Assembly (NCBI GenBank): GCA_935421135.1
Contig: OW285192.1
Span: forward strand, 14,153,501 to 14,217,500
From: Bugulina stolonifera
Lineage: Eukaryota; Bryozoa; Gymnolaemata; Cheilostomatida; Bugulidae
DNA: 64,000 bases
Reading direction: 5' to 3'
Program-made: the position numbers and the translations under genes
Notes under the pieces: generated by a model
What the model saw: the letters and a program-made list of their open reading frames with translations, nothing else
The model's database searches: none
What the model was told of the DNA's origin: nothing
Shown: positions 25,301-40,300 of the stretch, piece after piece
Layout: every line of letters begins with the position of its first letter
How positions within the stretch are numbered: position 1 is the stretch's first letter

Positions 25301-28300
25301 TTGACATATCTAATAAAGTTGTTCCTATTTGGGATTACAGCTATGTTTATATAATTATATATAAAATATTGTGTTTTAGTAACTACTACAGGTTTTGCCA
25401 GAGGCAACACTAACTCGGAACTATTAATTCACTTTTTTATCTAAGTAGTAGAATAGTAGAGGCTGACAGCTGTCCAAATGTTTCAAACAATTTGTGTAAT
25501 AACTATAATGATTGATCCATTGTGGCAGTCGTACAAATTTGCTTGCAGTAAATAGTTGGCTTACTGATGAACTACTAAAATAACTACTAAAATAATATTG
25601 GATTACTAATAGATCTAAGAATAATGGGTTCCACAGTCTGATTCACTTCTCCCAGACTCCACCTTAAAACCATGTCAGCAAAGGGATCCGATTCCTACAT
25701 TGTTTATGGTAATAAATATGGTTTCCAAACCTGACAACAATAGCAAGATGTAGATAGTAGCTTCATGATGCAGGCTCGATTTCATTTTTTGATAGAATAT
25801 GTGGTTATTTTGCCAATTATGGAGGAATTGACTCACTGGACTGTCATGTGATTACCTTATCACGATTTTATGTAAATAATGATTTCCATATTCTGACTGT
25901 TGATCACAAGCTGATGGGTGATGTTCGATTACTATTGACATGAACGTGTAATACTGCTGGCGGTCGTACGAGCAGTTCACAGTTCTGGAAATGATCATTG
26001 ACCAGGTTCTTATTTGATGGTAGCCAATGTATTTGTTGGAACTAGATTAGACTCTAGTTAGCCTAGTAATAGAAAAAAATGGAAATGCCCAAACAGATCA
26101 AGAGAAGTAATCATCTTTCAGTTTCAGTCAGTCGGCAACTCATTCACTGACTTGTTTTCTTAGTTGAAGAAACTAAAAGGTTGCTACTTTCAAAATAAAT
26201 AATAAGGAACTAAATAAGGCGGTTGAAACAATAATGAAAACTGATACTGATGTAGAACAACAATCACTATGATAAAACTATCTAGTTTTGACTAACTACA
26301 ATCTAACACTGTGGTAATGGCAGTGTATTCTACTTATTCCTTTGCCGTTCATTCTTGTTCGTAACACTTGGCATTTCTGCCACCCTTTCCACTGACTATC
26401 AGCAAGCGACTAACAAACTGCTACATAGAAACAGGATTATGTAACATTCATTGTAGTTACATAATTGATCATTAAAACTTTAGGTCATCCACACATTTGA
26501 CCAATCATTCACCTTAACTCTTCATTGCATAGCCATACATACATTACAACTTCATTGGAATATGCAGACACTATAGAAACTACAAAATATTGTAATAAGT
26601 ATCAAATTTAAATGGCATGGGAGAGGCTAGAAGAGTGTGTTGTGGGTGATATTCATCCACGAATATGGTCACTCAATAGGAATCACTGCATGAGTAAGAG
26701 CCAGGGAACATGAATGAACCATTTGGTTGCCAGCTCATCTTGGCTGTACTCGCTAACTAATGTCTAGTTTGTATTGTAACTGTTTGACAATGGGTAAACT
26801 GGTTACCCATCAATCATGATGCAACTCTTACTTCTAGGTACTAGAATCCATACCATGACAATCTACTACACTCTCTGAGAAATATTTACACGTACAATGT
26901 ATATGCAAAAAGTAAGCCTACTGAAGTTTTAATGCACTGTTGCCATGGAAACAATCACTATTCATTTTTTTAGGCTGATGAAGTAATGAAGCGAGAATGC
27001 TCAGTGAAACCACAATACCTAGTAGTTTAGTATAATCTAATTCTCTGTACTCTTCAGAGTAACTGTGGTTATGGTTTAGTGGATTTGCCCCAATCTTTGA
27101 CTTCATTGAACGTTGAGTTGCAGCAGGATGTACTTGTACGATCTTTGCTATTTTGTTCTTGTCTTGTTTGATTTGCTACCAGTCAATGCTGCTGACTGCA
27201 TGCTCGGCTATTAAATCCTCGTCAAATAGAAATTGAGGATGTTGATAGTGGTAGAAGGTCCCCAAGACCATATAAGTGTCGTTTTTCTTTGTTTTAAAGT
27301 GTAATAAATGAGATATAAAGGCCTGTCTGCTGTCATATTTCTAGTCTTCTACACTACATGTATACATGTAGCTAAGGTAACTGTTGCCTAGAGTAAACTG
27401 ACAGCATTGCACTACTCATCTGAGGTTATATAAATACTCATCAAATTGTATATTTTTAATAGACAGGTAAAAGTATAGATTACTGCTTCTTATTTAGTCT
27501 GTAGGTACTTTTCTCCTTGTTCTATTGGATTTCATTTGGTCAGCTGATGTATTCCCTGCTAGTTGCAGTAGTAATTTATGTATTTATTGATATAGTTGTC
27601 ATTGAAACTGATATCCAATTATCCAAAGATAAATATAGCCATTTGATATATTTAGTTTAGTGTTGAAGGTACAGAAGGAATATTCTATAGTATAGAAGTT
27701 GGCTGGTTTACCTCATTATTCAATCATTTCTGGTCTTTGACTGTTAATTGGAGCTGCTTTTCTACCATGATATTTACGTTTGCTTAGCTGATTAATCTTT
27801 TTGCAACAATTATGCTTGTTAATTACACTCCAGTTATGAGGCTAGTAGCTCAAGAATTATTGCTGTATGATTGTCTATTGATGTTGCTGCCATATACCAC
27901 CCATGGAATGTGCACTAGTGATATGGGATGTAGCCAGACCTAATCTGTTTTATATAATGTACATACTGTATAATGCATCATGTACAAGTGTGTAATTAAT
28001 AAATTAATATATAATACACTAGCTCTATATACTGTATTGTAGCTTATATGGCGAGCAGACATAAATATGTACATGTATAAATATAGGCTTATAGTTTTAT
28101 TACTGGTAATTAGCTTAAGGCTGATCTATAGATTAAATTGTTATTTTATAGTTGAAATAACGTAATTATCTGCAAGTACCTTGGAAGGCCTTCCATGTAA
28201 CTCTACTTTTTGTATTTAATAACATTTCAACTTTATTCTGACTATCCAAGCTATTTGAAGGGTGGATAACTCCAACGTGTTATATAAAATACATTCAAAA

Positions 28301-31300
28301 CACTGCTTGTATAGTAAGATTGCAAAAATACTTGCTGATAAATTGTATATTATAGTATACACATGCATATGGGCAGTATGTGCTTTAATTTTTGAAAAAT
28401 AAATATAATGTAAGATTTCTCAGCATAAAAGCTAAGAATTTAGTTTACATACTTCAGTATAATTTGATAATAAGCTAAGCTGTCTAGACTGATGCAGATA
28501 TTTCTGGATATCTCCATAGACAATGTCTACATAATAGATGTAGCAAGGGTTGTTTGCTTCTCGTGCTTTTTGTAGCGGAGCCCAGGGTAGCTCAGGTGTT
28601 CTTGTGTTTCACTAGTGAATGAAGAGACTTTCTCATCTGATAATGATTAAAAGTTATGCATCATAGAAATGAATACAATATGTAAGGAGTTGTTTGAAGT
28701 TAACATGATGATTTGATGGTTGATAGCACTTTTGATCTTTACTTTTTCATTCACAGCTTTCTTACAGTGGGAAATGATTATTATGGTATAATTTGTAATA
28801 TCTATGTAGTTATATATTATCCAATGTGATGGGTTGACATTTTTATGCTCTCCCAAGATAATACTTTTAAAGGTTATAGTCAGGGTTGGGAATCGCCAAT
28901 AGCATTCGATATTCGATGGTTATTTTCTTTGGTCTATTCACCATCGATTCCACCTAATCATTGGTTTCCAACAAAGCCATCGAAATGCATGTATTCGTTG
29001 GTTTTATAGGGTTACAGCTGCATTCGATTGTCACTAAGCTGCTAATTAATCTGCTAGTGTTTAGTACAGGAAATAAATGAAAAGCCTTGTAGCTCAGTTC
29101 TTATCTTTTTAATAAAAAAAATAATGATGAGCTGTTTTATTTAATAACAAAATAATAGCTTCTATTTGCAAGCTAGGATAAAATGTGAGTGGCTAGCACC
29201 AAATAAGAAATAATAGCCTGGAATTTCTGGCTAAGATTTGCAGTGCATATAAATATTTGGAGACTAAAAAGAAACATAAAGGTAGAGGAGATAAATCTAA
29301 ACTATGAGAAAATGCAAATAAAACTGGTAATATTAGGCACAGTTGTTATAACATTTTAAAGTAATAGACAGAATTAGTAAAGACAATAGATTTCTCCATT
29401 TTTACAAAAATTATACCCATATACATGTGCATTTTCTAAAATCATCATCGATTGTAAAATCGATTGAAGTACAATCATTGATTTGGTAAAGTAACAATCG
29501 AATGCTTGTATTCCTTGGTTTAGTCAGCATAATCGAAAATCGGAAATCGAATGCAAAAGTAGATCAAAGTTTCCAACCCTGGTTATAGTAACTGTTTGTG
29601 TTTGCTGTTGGATATGGGAGGGTAACTCCATATATCGTGAAAGGCTATTCGGTCATGCAGAGCGTCTTTGATTTAGTTTATGGGTGGTTATCTGTTCTAT
29701 TGTGAGGACTCGGTTCTGTGCCGAGGTGAATAATCTCGTGTGCTGCTTCTACACAATGTATACCTCTACGTCAGTAGTGGATAATTGGCTGACGTATTAG
29801 CGCAAGTCATTATAAGCACGATCTTTAAAGAAATTTTGAATATGTTAAATTTTGACACCATGTTTTAGTAATAAAATATCGCGACTGCGCATGATTTTGA
29901 TATTTTATGCACTGACACTATGAATTATTAATGTAGCATGTAGTAGACGACATTTCGAACATAAACTGAGTTCAAGTTATATAATACATTTATTTGGCCT
30001 CCGTCTTTTTGCAAACTTTATCATAAGAAAAATTGCAATCATCCCTGTTATGTTGGAGCGAATCAAACCTTGTATTTACTCTACATCTATACCCATGTGC
30101 ATGAAGTATAACTACATCAAGAGCCCATTCTAGACTTGCAAGATATTGAACATGTTCATTGGCACCCTAAGCACCTTCTCTGTGTATTCTTGTAGCTTCA
30201 CAGCCTTGAAGTCACCTAGTCCGAAATCTACCAAAAACCCGGACAATACATACACAAACATGACTGCACAGACAGCAATACCACAAGCCTTACTGTTCAA
30301 CAACTCAAAGGACTCAAGGTGGCTGACTCTCGAAGTGTGCCGGGAGTTCCAGAGGAACAGGTGCACCAGGACGGAAGAGGAATGTAAATTTGCTCACCCT
30401 CCTCCCCACGTAGACCAACAGAATGGGCGTGTGATGTGCTGCTTCGACAGCATTAAGGTATGTTCAGCAAAGTGCTAGTGAATAATATGATGTATGTAGG
30501 CCTAATCAATATTCCCCACAACCTGTGGTGTTTTGTTATTTATAATCCAAGTCTCTTGGGTGCTTACCATTGTGTAAATGTACGTATCTTTGACAAATGA
30601 AACACATGTATATCATTTAACTATTTGTGATCAATTGAGAAAAATTAAAAGAGAAATTTTTCGTTTAAAAGTCAGAAGCCACCTTGCCGCTGGTACTGCT
30701 TCACGCTAAAGCCTAAATACGCTACAATGTAGTTTCAATAAAAATTGAAAAAATAGAGTTGGTCTTAATTTTGAACTATTTCTCGTTATTTTACTTAAAA
30801 AGATTTTATTGCCTTAAAATTCATTTAATTTGAACATAGAAAATGCAAAGTATATTATTTGAGGAAGGTAGCTGGTAAGGTGGGGACAACTCCCAACTAG
30901 GCACTTTGGTATTATCTACATCTTCTGCACAAACTACTGTGGCTACATACTAGGCTATTCAATTTTCAAGGTGAAACTCATTAAATAATAAATCTGTCTT
31001 TTTACTGGGGTTTCTGCAAGAAGTGATTACATGTTATATAAACATTTGCGTGTCACTAGCTACAAGCACCACTAGCTACAAGCATGTGATATTTATTCCA
31101 AGAGTAATGAAATGTCACCAGGGTTCTAGAACATGTGATTTACTACTCTTGTACTAGTAGCATCAATGTCTAGAACATGCAGGTTGGATGATAATAGCTA
31201 GTCCATTTTGCAACAGACACTTTTGCAGCAATAAAGGGACACCTGGTGGCAGACCCGCTGTAGGAATAGATAAAGTGGTGTTCGCAAAGGGAAGAAAATT

Positions 31301-34300
31301 CTCTTGGCTAGAACAAAATCGTTATCAACAACCTTGAGTTTGTTTTTGTTAGGTGTGAGAATATGCCAGGCTATTATAATATTTTCTGTACAGTTTACAA
31401 AGTACAGCATGGAAAATATAGTCCTCTAGTTTATAAGCAGCCAAGTAAAATAAGAACAAATGAATATAATGTAACCATAATCGCATGAAGGTGCTAATTG
31501 AAACCAAACTCTGTGAGCATACAGTAATACCTACGAACAATGAAGTACACTGTGTAAATTATTTGCATTGTAGTTATACACTAGTTTCAGTGACTTGTAA
31601 AATTTGGCCAAGTGCTACTTATATTGACGAGGCGAGCAAGAAATATAACTCCACGTTGTTATCATGGCTGTTAGCTAAACGGCAGCAACAAACAGCAACA
31701 ATGCATCGATATTCTAACTGCTGGCGACACCACACCGAGTACTTTTTACTTTGTGTCCGTAGCATCTGCTCTGCGTAGATCATAGGTGTAATTCAATGTG
31801 TACACAAGCTGTTCTGCAATTCATTCTATATTGATTTAGCTACAGCTAGAGTATGCTAAAGTTGAATTACATGGTATATAGAACAAACTATACATGTACT
31901 TGCACAATATATATCTCTATTACTATTCATTGCACTCACAATAGGACATGCTTTGAATTGAATTAATACAAGCTTTTTATTGAGATGATCATCTGTCTAC
32001 TGTTGAACACATTCAGTAGAGTCATGGAATTCTCATGGGAGATCGGCAGCTATTATACATGCCATGTAGTTAGTTCTCTATATATGATACAGCTCTATAT
32101 GTTCCCATATAATAGCTGTGTTATGGTGATAAAGTCTCGCTACTACCAGTTAACAAACTAGAGCTATGCGTTATCGTTCAGTATTGTGTATAAACATTTG
32201 AACAAACTGCTATAGAGTAAAATTACCCACCAAAACACTAATTCTCATCATTGTTAGAATCTCACAGGTGCTCAAATTCACAATCAGAAAATAACTGTCA
32301 CTGTGCTATGTTAAAATACAATAGGGCAGACAACTTCAGCGCACACTTTGCCAGACATTGTAGAGCTTAACATGGATATAATAGTAGTAGGTTTTATTGC
32401 AGTGACTAAGAATTAAATGATTTCTAAAGAAAATTTATACAATTTAATATGAAATACAACTTTCACGCAGGAGCATCAACATTGGTCGCATATAATCCAA
32501 ACAATGAGAGCTATTTTGTAGCACGCCTCAAATTAAGCTCCAACTGAAGATTTGCTTTTCATTGGGAAATAAAATCCGAACATCATGCTTGTATCGGATT
32601 GTTGAGCTGGCCAAGAGGGACAGTTGCAGCCTGCTGTATTGATCATGACATTATGAAAAAATCCTGAAATATTTGAGATGTTTCTATGTTATCAGACAGA
32701 AACAATGCTGCCACTGCCTCTGACCTATAGACCTACTGAAGCAATGTCTTTGCTTTGAGCAGACTAATTAATCTGTCTTTTGCCTGACCTTTGGGACACT
32801 GTGACCTTACTGTTTGTAAGATAATTTGTAAACCACCCATCAAATAGCAGCTAATACATGGGTATCGGTTGCTGACATGCTGTATTATACCAAAATATAA
32901 TCATATTTGACAGAAAGTTAGACTGAGATTCAAATTACTCATCTAAGCAGATAAGATGAATTTGTGGTGCCGCCCCCATCAGCTTCAATTAAATGTTAAT
33001 GGCCATCCATAAGTACTCTGCCGCAATAATTAATCATGGGAAGACATTGAGTATAATCTTGTGCTTAGTTGGTTGGATACAGCAAAGCAGTTAGCAGGCA
33101 TACCCCATTGCCTCCTCTACTTCTCGCCTTACTGCATACTTGTACACTAGGAAACGACTTTGGTGTAACCAAGTCACTGGTGATTGGTTTGACTCAACAG
33201 CTAGCAGTTCTTATCTATCAACACTCATTTCAAAATATGCTGGTTGCTGGTGTATACGCTTATCAGTAGTTAACAACACTCAGCAAGTGCTAGGCAAGCT
33301 CTCCCTCTCTCCATCGCTTTGTTAATCGGCACAGCTGTCTAGGAGTCCAGTGTACGTCAACTCGTGTATCGACATTTTACTTTTATCCGAAAAGAAAAGG
33401 AATTGTTTGGTTAATCATACAAGATTGGGAAGTGCTACTACTGTGGAAAAAAGGAACAAGTCCGTTTGTAAACATCTACCATGTATCAAGGTGGCTGGAT
33501 TCCAGCCGGGCAGATGCCACCAGGACAGGATCCATACGCCATGTATAATATGGCCTCTCCTCCACAAGGGCCACATCAGGATGACCCGACAGCAGAAGGG
33601 GTAACTATGTCAAATCACTCTTTTCAGAGTCGAACTGTAACCGCTACGCTGCCTCTAGTTTTTGTGCTCTCTGTATTGGGTGATTGTATAATTATATCTT
33701 TGGTAACAGGTTGATCAGCTTTGAAAGGGGAAGCAGTGTGATTGGTTCGCTTTGGCAGCATTGATATTCTACACTCACTCACCTCTCATGTATTGCTTCG
33801 TAGTTTTACTTTAATCATTTTATTGATTAATTAATTAATATAAAACTTCTCATTCCACATGATAGTAGGAGTTGTTATCATGAATTTTTTATAGAGCAAA
33901 TAGCCATATGCTCTGTCATGTATGTTACTACTCACTCGTGATCTAGTCCAAGCAGGGTGCCAACATCATCATAATTATACAACCTAATGAACTAGAAATT
34001 CTAATAGATTGCATGAGATGACATTCCTACAACTGAGATGTCCTTGTTGTATGGTTAACCTACATTTGTACCATCTCAATTATTACTACCAGTAGTAGTT
34101 GCTGGTAGGCTACTACCAGCTTTAATACCAGTGGAGCCTAATAGCACGCTTTCTTTTGGATAGGCAGTGCAAATGTTGATGTAGGTCGTAAGGCAAGAGT
34201 GAGTGAAGCAGGGGCTCCGACTTTCACAGTATTGTGCTATTTAATCACCTATCCTGTCACAATAGCCTCCATTCTTAGAATCTGGTTCATATCAATCATG

Positions 34301-37300
34301 GCTGCTCGAAACCCAACAGCTCAGTCTGAACTGTTTTTAGGTTGGATGCTTACTATACTAAGTTTTGACAAAGGTTTGATTGATGAAGCTAATGGTTATC
34401 GATTTCATATCATCACAACTCATTACACCAATTGTTTGAACAATTTGTTTTGAGAACAAAAAGTCAGCACTGCAATGGGGCAACGGATGGTGTACTTATT
34501 TGAACCAATTACTTTTCATTATTTTAGTCATGGAACATTGTCTTAACTCATTTGCATTTGCATACACATTCACAAGCCATGCTTTGGTTTATGTTCCTGG
34601 CCAAGTGCTAATTACTCCATATAATGTACAAATGACTGCCTTCACCAGTAGCTTAATGCTGCTAACAGCTTCTCCAAGTCATTACCTCTTTTTTATGGTC
34701 TCACTGACATTTCCTATGCTCTTTTCTCCTCACTATTCATAGTTTCTCAGAGTTGTTTTTTGATGTGAGCCTGCATATAGAGCTGCCTGATTTCACCATT
34801 TTTGTTAGGTTGACCTCCATAGGATCTGGAATCATTTTTCTGGTGCTAGAAGTGTTTTGGTCATCTACAACAATTGATTTATCTGCATGTCGGCGGACCA
34901 CAATCTGTCAGTCAATCAACCATTTGGAGTGTGACAGTGATACTGTAATTGGGGATATTCAACAAGATAAACGTGTGTCCTACTACCACTACTAGTAGTA
35001 GTTGGCCACTCTACTAGATATTATATATACTTATATAATTGAGTGATTGATGAGGCTCAATCCACCTTACTACATGTCATGTCCTATTGTACGATCACTT
35101 AGGGATACAGCGTATTGAGCTTAGTTGCCATGCAAATTCTTTTGACTCCGTAACTATTTCGTCAAATTTCAGTCCATTAATTTAGTTCTAAGCTGACTTG
35201 GGTTGCCATGTGAATTGTAACAATGATTAAATACTTTGACCAATGAACAGGAAACGCTTGTTGCTGGTAGCGCTAATGGCAGAAGCCAACACTAACAGCT
35301 AATAATCACTGATCTCTGACCATCATGTATAAGTCAATATGGTGGCCAGTGTTTCAAGCTTACCATAGCTGATACAGTACTTCATTATAATCCACACGTT
35401 CTTTATTAACAGTTACGAGATAGTGTTGTTTGAACAAGCTATCTATTTAGCGATAACGGAAAGTTTTGGTATTGGCGTTAGACTTTCGAGTATATACATC
35501 TGAACATAGCCAGTTTGGCTAGTGTTTGTGATAAGTTGAATATTCTAACCGTCAAGGGAAAATAGCTGCTATCAAAAAGTACACAACTTGTAGCCAGTGT
35601 AAAGCACTCCACAGTAGCGACCATATAGGACTGTTATCCTTGGGCTTTGGTTTCGGTGCTACCTGTATAGAAAAGTCCACCGAAGCCATCACTGGACAAG
35701 GTCTTAGTGCATTCAACTATAACTCTATCAGATACTACTCCTCATGCAATAGTAGATATTCCACTATCTAGGCCCACATTATAGGCCTATGCATACAATA
35801 TACAAATAAAATATGAACTAAAATGTAAATTTTAATTCATGTACCAGAATTTTAAAGCAAGTATAGGCTAATACAATATCTAAAACCTTTCAATTAAACA
35901 TGCAAAAAATATATCACTATCCAATTTCAATTCATAAATTAAAAACAGCCCATTTTTCTGAATTTATAATTTTGGGATGGTTCCTGTTGCACACGTCTGC
36001 CGGTTGGAAAATCATTTTTGTACATGAAAGTGAGCATTTTTTACAGAAACTTGTTTCAAACTGACCGACTATAAGAATTCGTCCACCAAACAAATTTGTT
36101 GCGAACCTACACGTTATGCAAGTAAAAGACTACAGGGCACGGTTATACCCTATTCTGTGATGTTTTGACCATGTCATGTGTACTGTTGTAGGGCAAATGT
36201 CAGAGGAAAGAGCCACCATGTAAATATCTACACCCTCCACAGCATCTAAAAGAACAACTCCTACAGAACGGACGACAAAATCTGCAAATTAAGTGAGTTT
36301 TAGCGCTTTCAATCCGCGTAGTAGGCCTATATCACAGCAGTGCACATATGCAACTACGTGTTAAGCCTATCGTAATGTAACTTCACACATAAAATATAAT
36401 CCTACGCTCAAACTGCTAGCTGGATTCAGTAGCTTCTAAGATAGGGATCGTTTTATGGCGAAAGCAAACGTTATTGTTACTTGGAAAACAAATAAAAAAT
36501 TTAATTAGCCACTATCTAAATAAATCAATCTGATTTGCTAACATGTAGGTAAAGTGAGTGGCGTGGGTAAATTAATGGCGTAGGTAAAGTAAGTGGCAAG
36601 GTGTGTATCAAGTGTGTGTACTTTGAGCAGATCAGTTGAACTGTATTTTGCAGGTTCATCCCGTTTTGTTTATACCAAATTTTTGTCACTTCTGTAACCA
36701 CTTTGCTGAACATGGGTGTAAAGTTTATATCAAACTATGAAATATGTTTACCACTGTGTCAGCTTTGTTTAAAGATAAATTTCTAGGTGCCATTTCGCCT
36801 ATCTTCGTTATTACTGTATTAAATGTTATGCAAAGTTCATACTCGTACAGTTGTATGATTTTCCTAGCAATTGAGTATTACTCGCTAAATTTCACCTCTT
36901 ATCTTGTATGTACAAACTGCTGATCAATTACTTGTACATACATAGTTGTTACTTCGATTGTTAGCATATATTTTACATTATGTAGTTATAAGTGTATATT
37001 ATATAGATTTTATATCAGGAAAAGTAAATACTCCAGTGTACATGTAGTACTATTAACAAACTTCAAATAGGCAGGTAGCTTGTCTACATTTTGATTGGAT
37101 AGAAAGGTGAGCATGTATATTCTACGAACATGTCTTCCCACAGGTATCACTGGAACCAAGTGTTAGCCCAAAATCAGATCGCTGCGGCATCTCAAATACC
37201 GGCAGCTGCTCACATCATGCCCGGTGTCCCTGGCATCCCAATGGCGGGCATGGCCGGTCACCTAGTAAGTATTTATTCACTCGCATAGCTCGCTCCTCGT

Positions 37301-40300
37301 ATTCAAATATTTTCTACCGCTTTACATCACTGGCTAGCTGCCCTGCCCGCTTATGTGTACAACGATTTTCAATTCAAGGCACTCTTAGTTAAACATTGGG
37401 AGACGAACAATTGGGTTATCATGTCCAAAGATTCATTTATAGTACAGTAACTTGATTACTAGCAGCATAGTGTTTGTTTGCTGATGTTTAACTTGGAGTG
37501 TAGAGTGCATCCTATGCTAATCCACTGAGGCAGGCTCAACTATTTTGCTATATCTTTGCTTAATCTAATTATAACATTATGCAAAGAGTGATGAGCCATA
37601 CTGTTGCTACTGCTAAATATGCCCTTCCAGTGGCAGCTACAAGTTATACTGTTCTAATTTCAATCAGATCTGGTAGAACGCCTTATCCGTATTGCACACA
37701 TTTTCTGCTTAATTCTAAATAGACGATTGTTGCGAACACCCTAATTATCAAAATAATATGTTTTGTTATGATTTGTTGTTAAATGCTAAACATCTTGATC
37801 TGTTCCATTATCAGTTTCCCAACTTTTATAATTGTTATTAAAATCCAAAAATATTGCTTCACATGACTGTCTTAAATGCTGGCAACTCAGTAAACTTTTC
37901 ACTGCTAGCCTTGACTCTAATTATTATTCTTAAGTTTTCTCACCTTGATCTCTCCACTGGTTCATATTTCAATGAAGACATCGCTAAAAATTGTCCACTC
38001 CATCTGTTATTATATCAGTTTAATTGAGTGGACCATAAAAACTGTAGAGGTCAAATGTGTAATATGAACGTAGTGCAGACATCAAGGTCACCTTTATTTG
38101 ATATGCAATACTTATCAGCATGTAGTGGCCTTAGGCGTTGCAACTTGGACATACATGTGGAATTGGGCTTCTAACTCACAGCCGATAAATATTTTTATTG
38201 GTTTTTGTTAGAACCCCAGTCTATTATATAGCTTACTATGGTTGGTTAGCTCGGGTGCTACAAAATGCTCTTACATGTCCGGTGGGCTTTCATGACGGTT
38301 TGGATTTGCCTCCCTCTGCTTATGTGTATCAACTGAACGGCACCAAAAATTGCAGCCGTATCATAAGAGCAATGTTGGCCCAGCCTAGCCATAGAATAGC
38401 TATTTCATAGCCACAATTACTGAGTGCTAGCACCTAGGCATTCACACGCGCACACCATCCACTTGTTGTGTTGCTGAGACTTTTGATTGACCACTATCTA
38501 TATCTTTATCTTCCTGGCTGTGGCTGATGGTAATAGATATTTGAGTCATGCTGCTGCAGCTGGTGCAGCTGCTGCTGCTGCCAATGCTGGTGTACTGCAT
38601 ACAGGCCTGGCCAGTCAACCTTTGATAACGGTTAGTAATATCTATCTATACCTTACCTACCTACCTCACCTGCCCTCCGCCACCTAGCCTACCTCACCCG
38701 TCCACCACCACCTAGCCTACCTCACCCGCCCTCCCCCACCTAGACTACCTTCCAGCCTGCATATGCATACTCATTCTACATTGCATGTAGCCCAGTACAT
38801 GTAGATCTCCACCCTTATCTCACTCCTACCTACGTGTCTATCTTCTCAGCCTAAGACCGCATGACGTCTATGCTCTAGACTTGATAGTCTAGAGATCTCT
38901 CACTATCAAACTTCATTATTATACCAGCACGACTCACTACTAGACACTTCTGCACATTTCCCATTTTATCATTCATTGTTTTATATTATTTGACTGCTTT
39001 ATCGTTTCACCTACATCTCCGCTAAAGCTCCCCTATGCTATTTGTAAAATTGTTAGAATACTATTTAGAATTTATTTTGCTATTAGCTTGCTATATAGTT
39101 GATTCACAGTTGCATGGCTTGTTGATTCGCTCTGAACACTAAAGTACTGTACAGACAGTCACGACGTGATTCTATCAGAGCTCTGTCTTCTGCTGCTCGC
39201 CCTTTTCTGTCTCGACAAATGTGACACAACATCAGTTCACTTACCGACTGCCACATTGGCGAGACAGAATTGTTATTCGCATGATGACATTTGCCATGAA
39301 TGCATGTCTCCCGTTCACTAGTACTTTATACAGGCACTATTACCTTGGCTATTACTAGGCATGTTTAGTAGTTATATATTTGTTTTGACCAATATTATAA
39401 TATATTTCCAGTATAATTGTATCATGTACATCAGCTCGTGTTGGCCATTGAATTAAACGGATAAACCTTGGAAGATATGACAGTCAAATATACATTAGTA
39501 TATTATTGTATTGAGACGCTCCATTCATCTGTCTATCATCCCACTGTTAGATGTATAATCCCGTTATTTGTGATTCTTCTTAATCTCATCTATTAACATA
39601 AGCTATTCATATACATGGTGGTGGAATTAGTATACGAGTATATAATATACACAATGTGTTGTGACTGAGATTGAAAGTTGTCTGCTCCATGTATTCTAAT
39701 GGTGGGAATATAAACGGATTTCCAAGGCCTGGCTTTAACATGTGTAGTCACGCTATGTCCTTCCCTCTATTGTGTACCTTACTACAACATTGTCTGGTTT
39801 CTTTACAGCCTAGTCCATATTTATATAATCAGTATGCAGGACTTCCAGCAGCCAATCCTATGTCTGCTGCTCTTGGACAACTCCCTCTACAATTTGCCGT
39901 GTCACAAGGTGGGCAAGCTGCCAATGCTGCGGCTGCTGCTGCCGCTGCTGCTGCTACGCTAGAAAATCAGGGTATGATTTCTGTTCTGCTGTTCATTAAC
40001 CCCATATATAGTCTCTACCTGCCGTGCTACAACTTCGTATAAAACTCCAAAAATCAAACCGATTATGACACGTGTTCTAAACGCTAGACGTGCCATAATA
40101 TGAAAGAATGTTCTTGCTTGAAATTGCAAATGAAATTGTAGCACAGCTTAAATGCTTGTCAACAGTTGAATGTTCATCTGCTACCACATGTACTGCAACA
40201 TGTGCTACCACATGTACTGTCACATGTACTGTCACATGTACTGTCACTTGCACTACCACATGTACTGCCACATGTACTGCCAGATGTGCTGCCATGCAAC

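Larger units (their letters stand above)
16366..30195 (+). other. Putative muscleblind intron 1; no coding sequence recognised
   Basis: 13.8 kb of AT-rich DNA. It contains the perfect hairpin 23046-23097 and the hAT-type element 28881-29581. Short open frames on both strands (longest about 106 codons, minus strand near 19121-19441) show no recognisable domain. An exon-like block ending at a GTAAGG donor near 20176 could be a non-coding 5' exon. If the 16304 exon is wrong, part of this is the promoter region. Confidence 0.4.

Noticed and set aside
34199..34995. Three hydrophobic frames in the muscleblind intron
   Set aside because: Hydrophobicity follows T-rich DNA; no splice context or family similarity.
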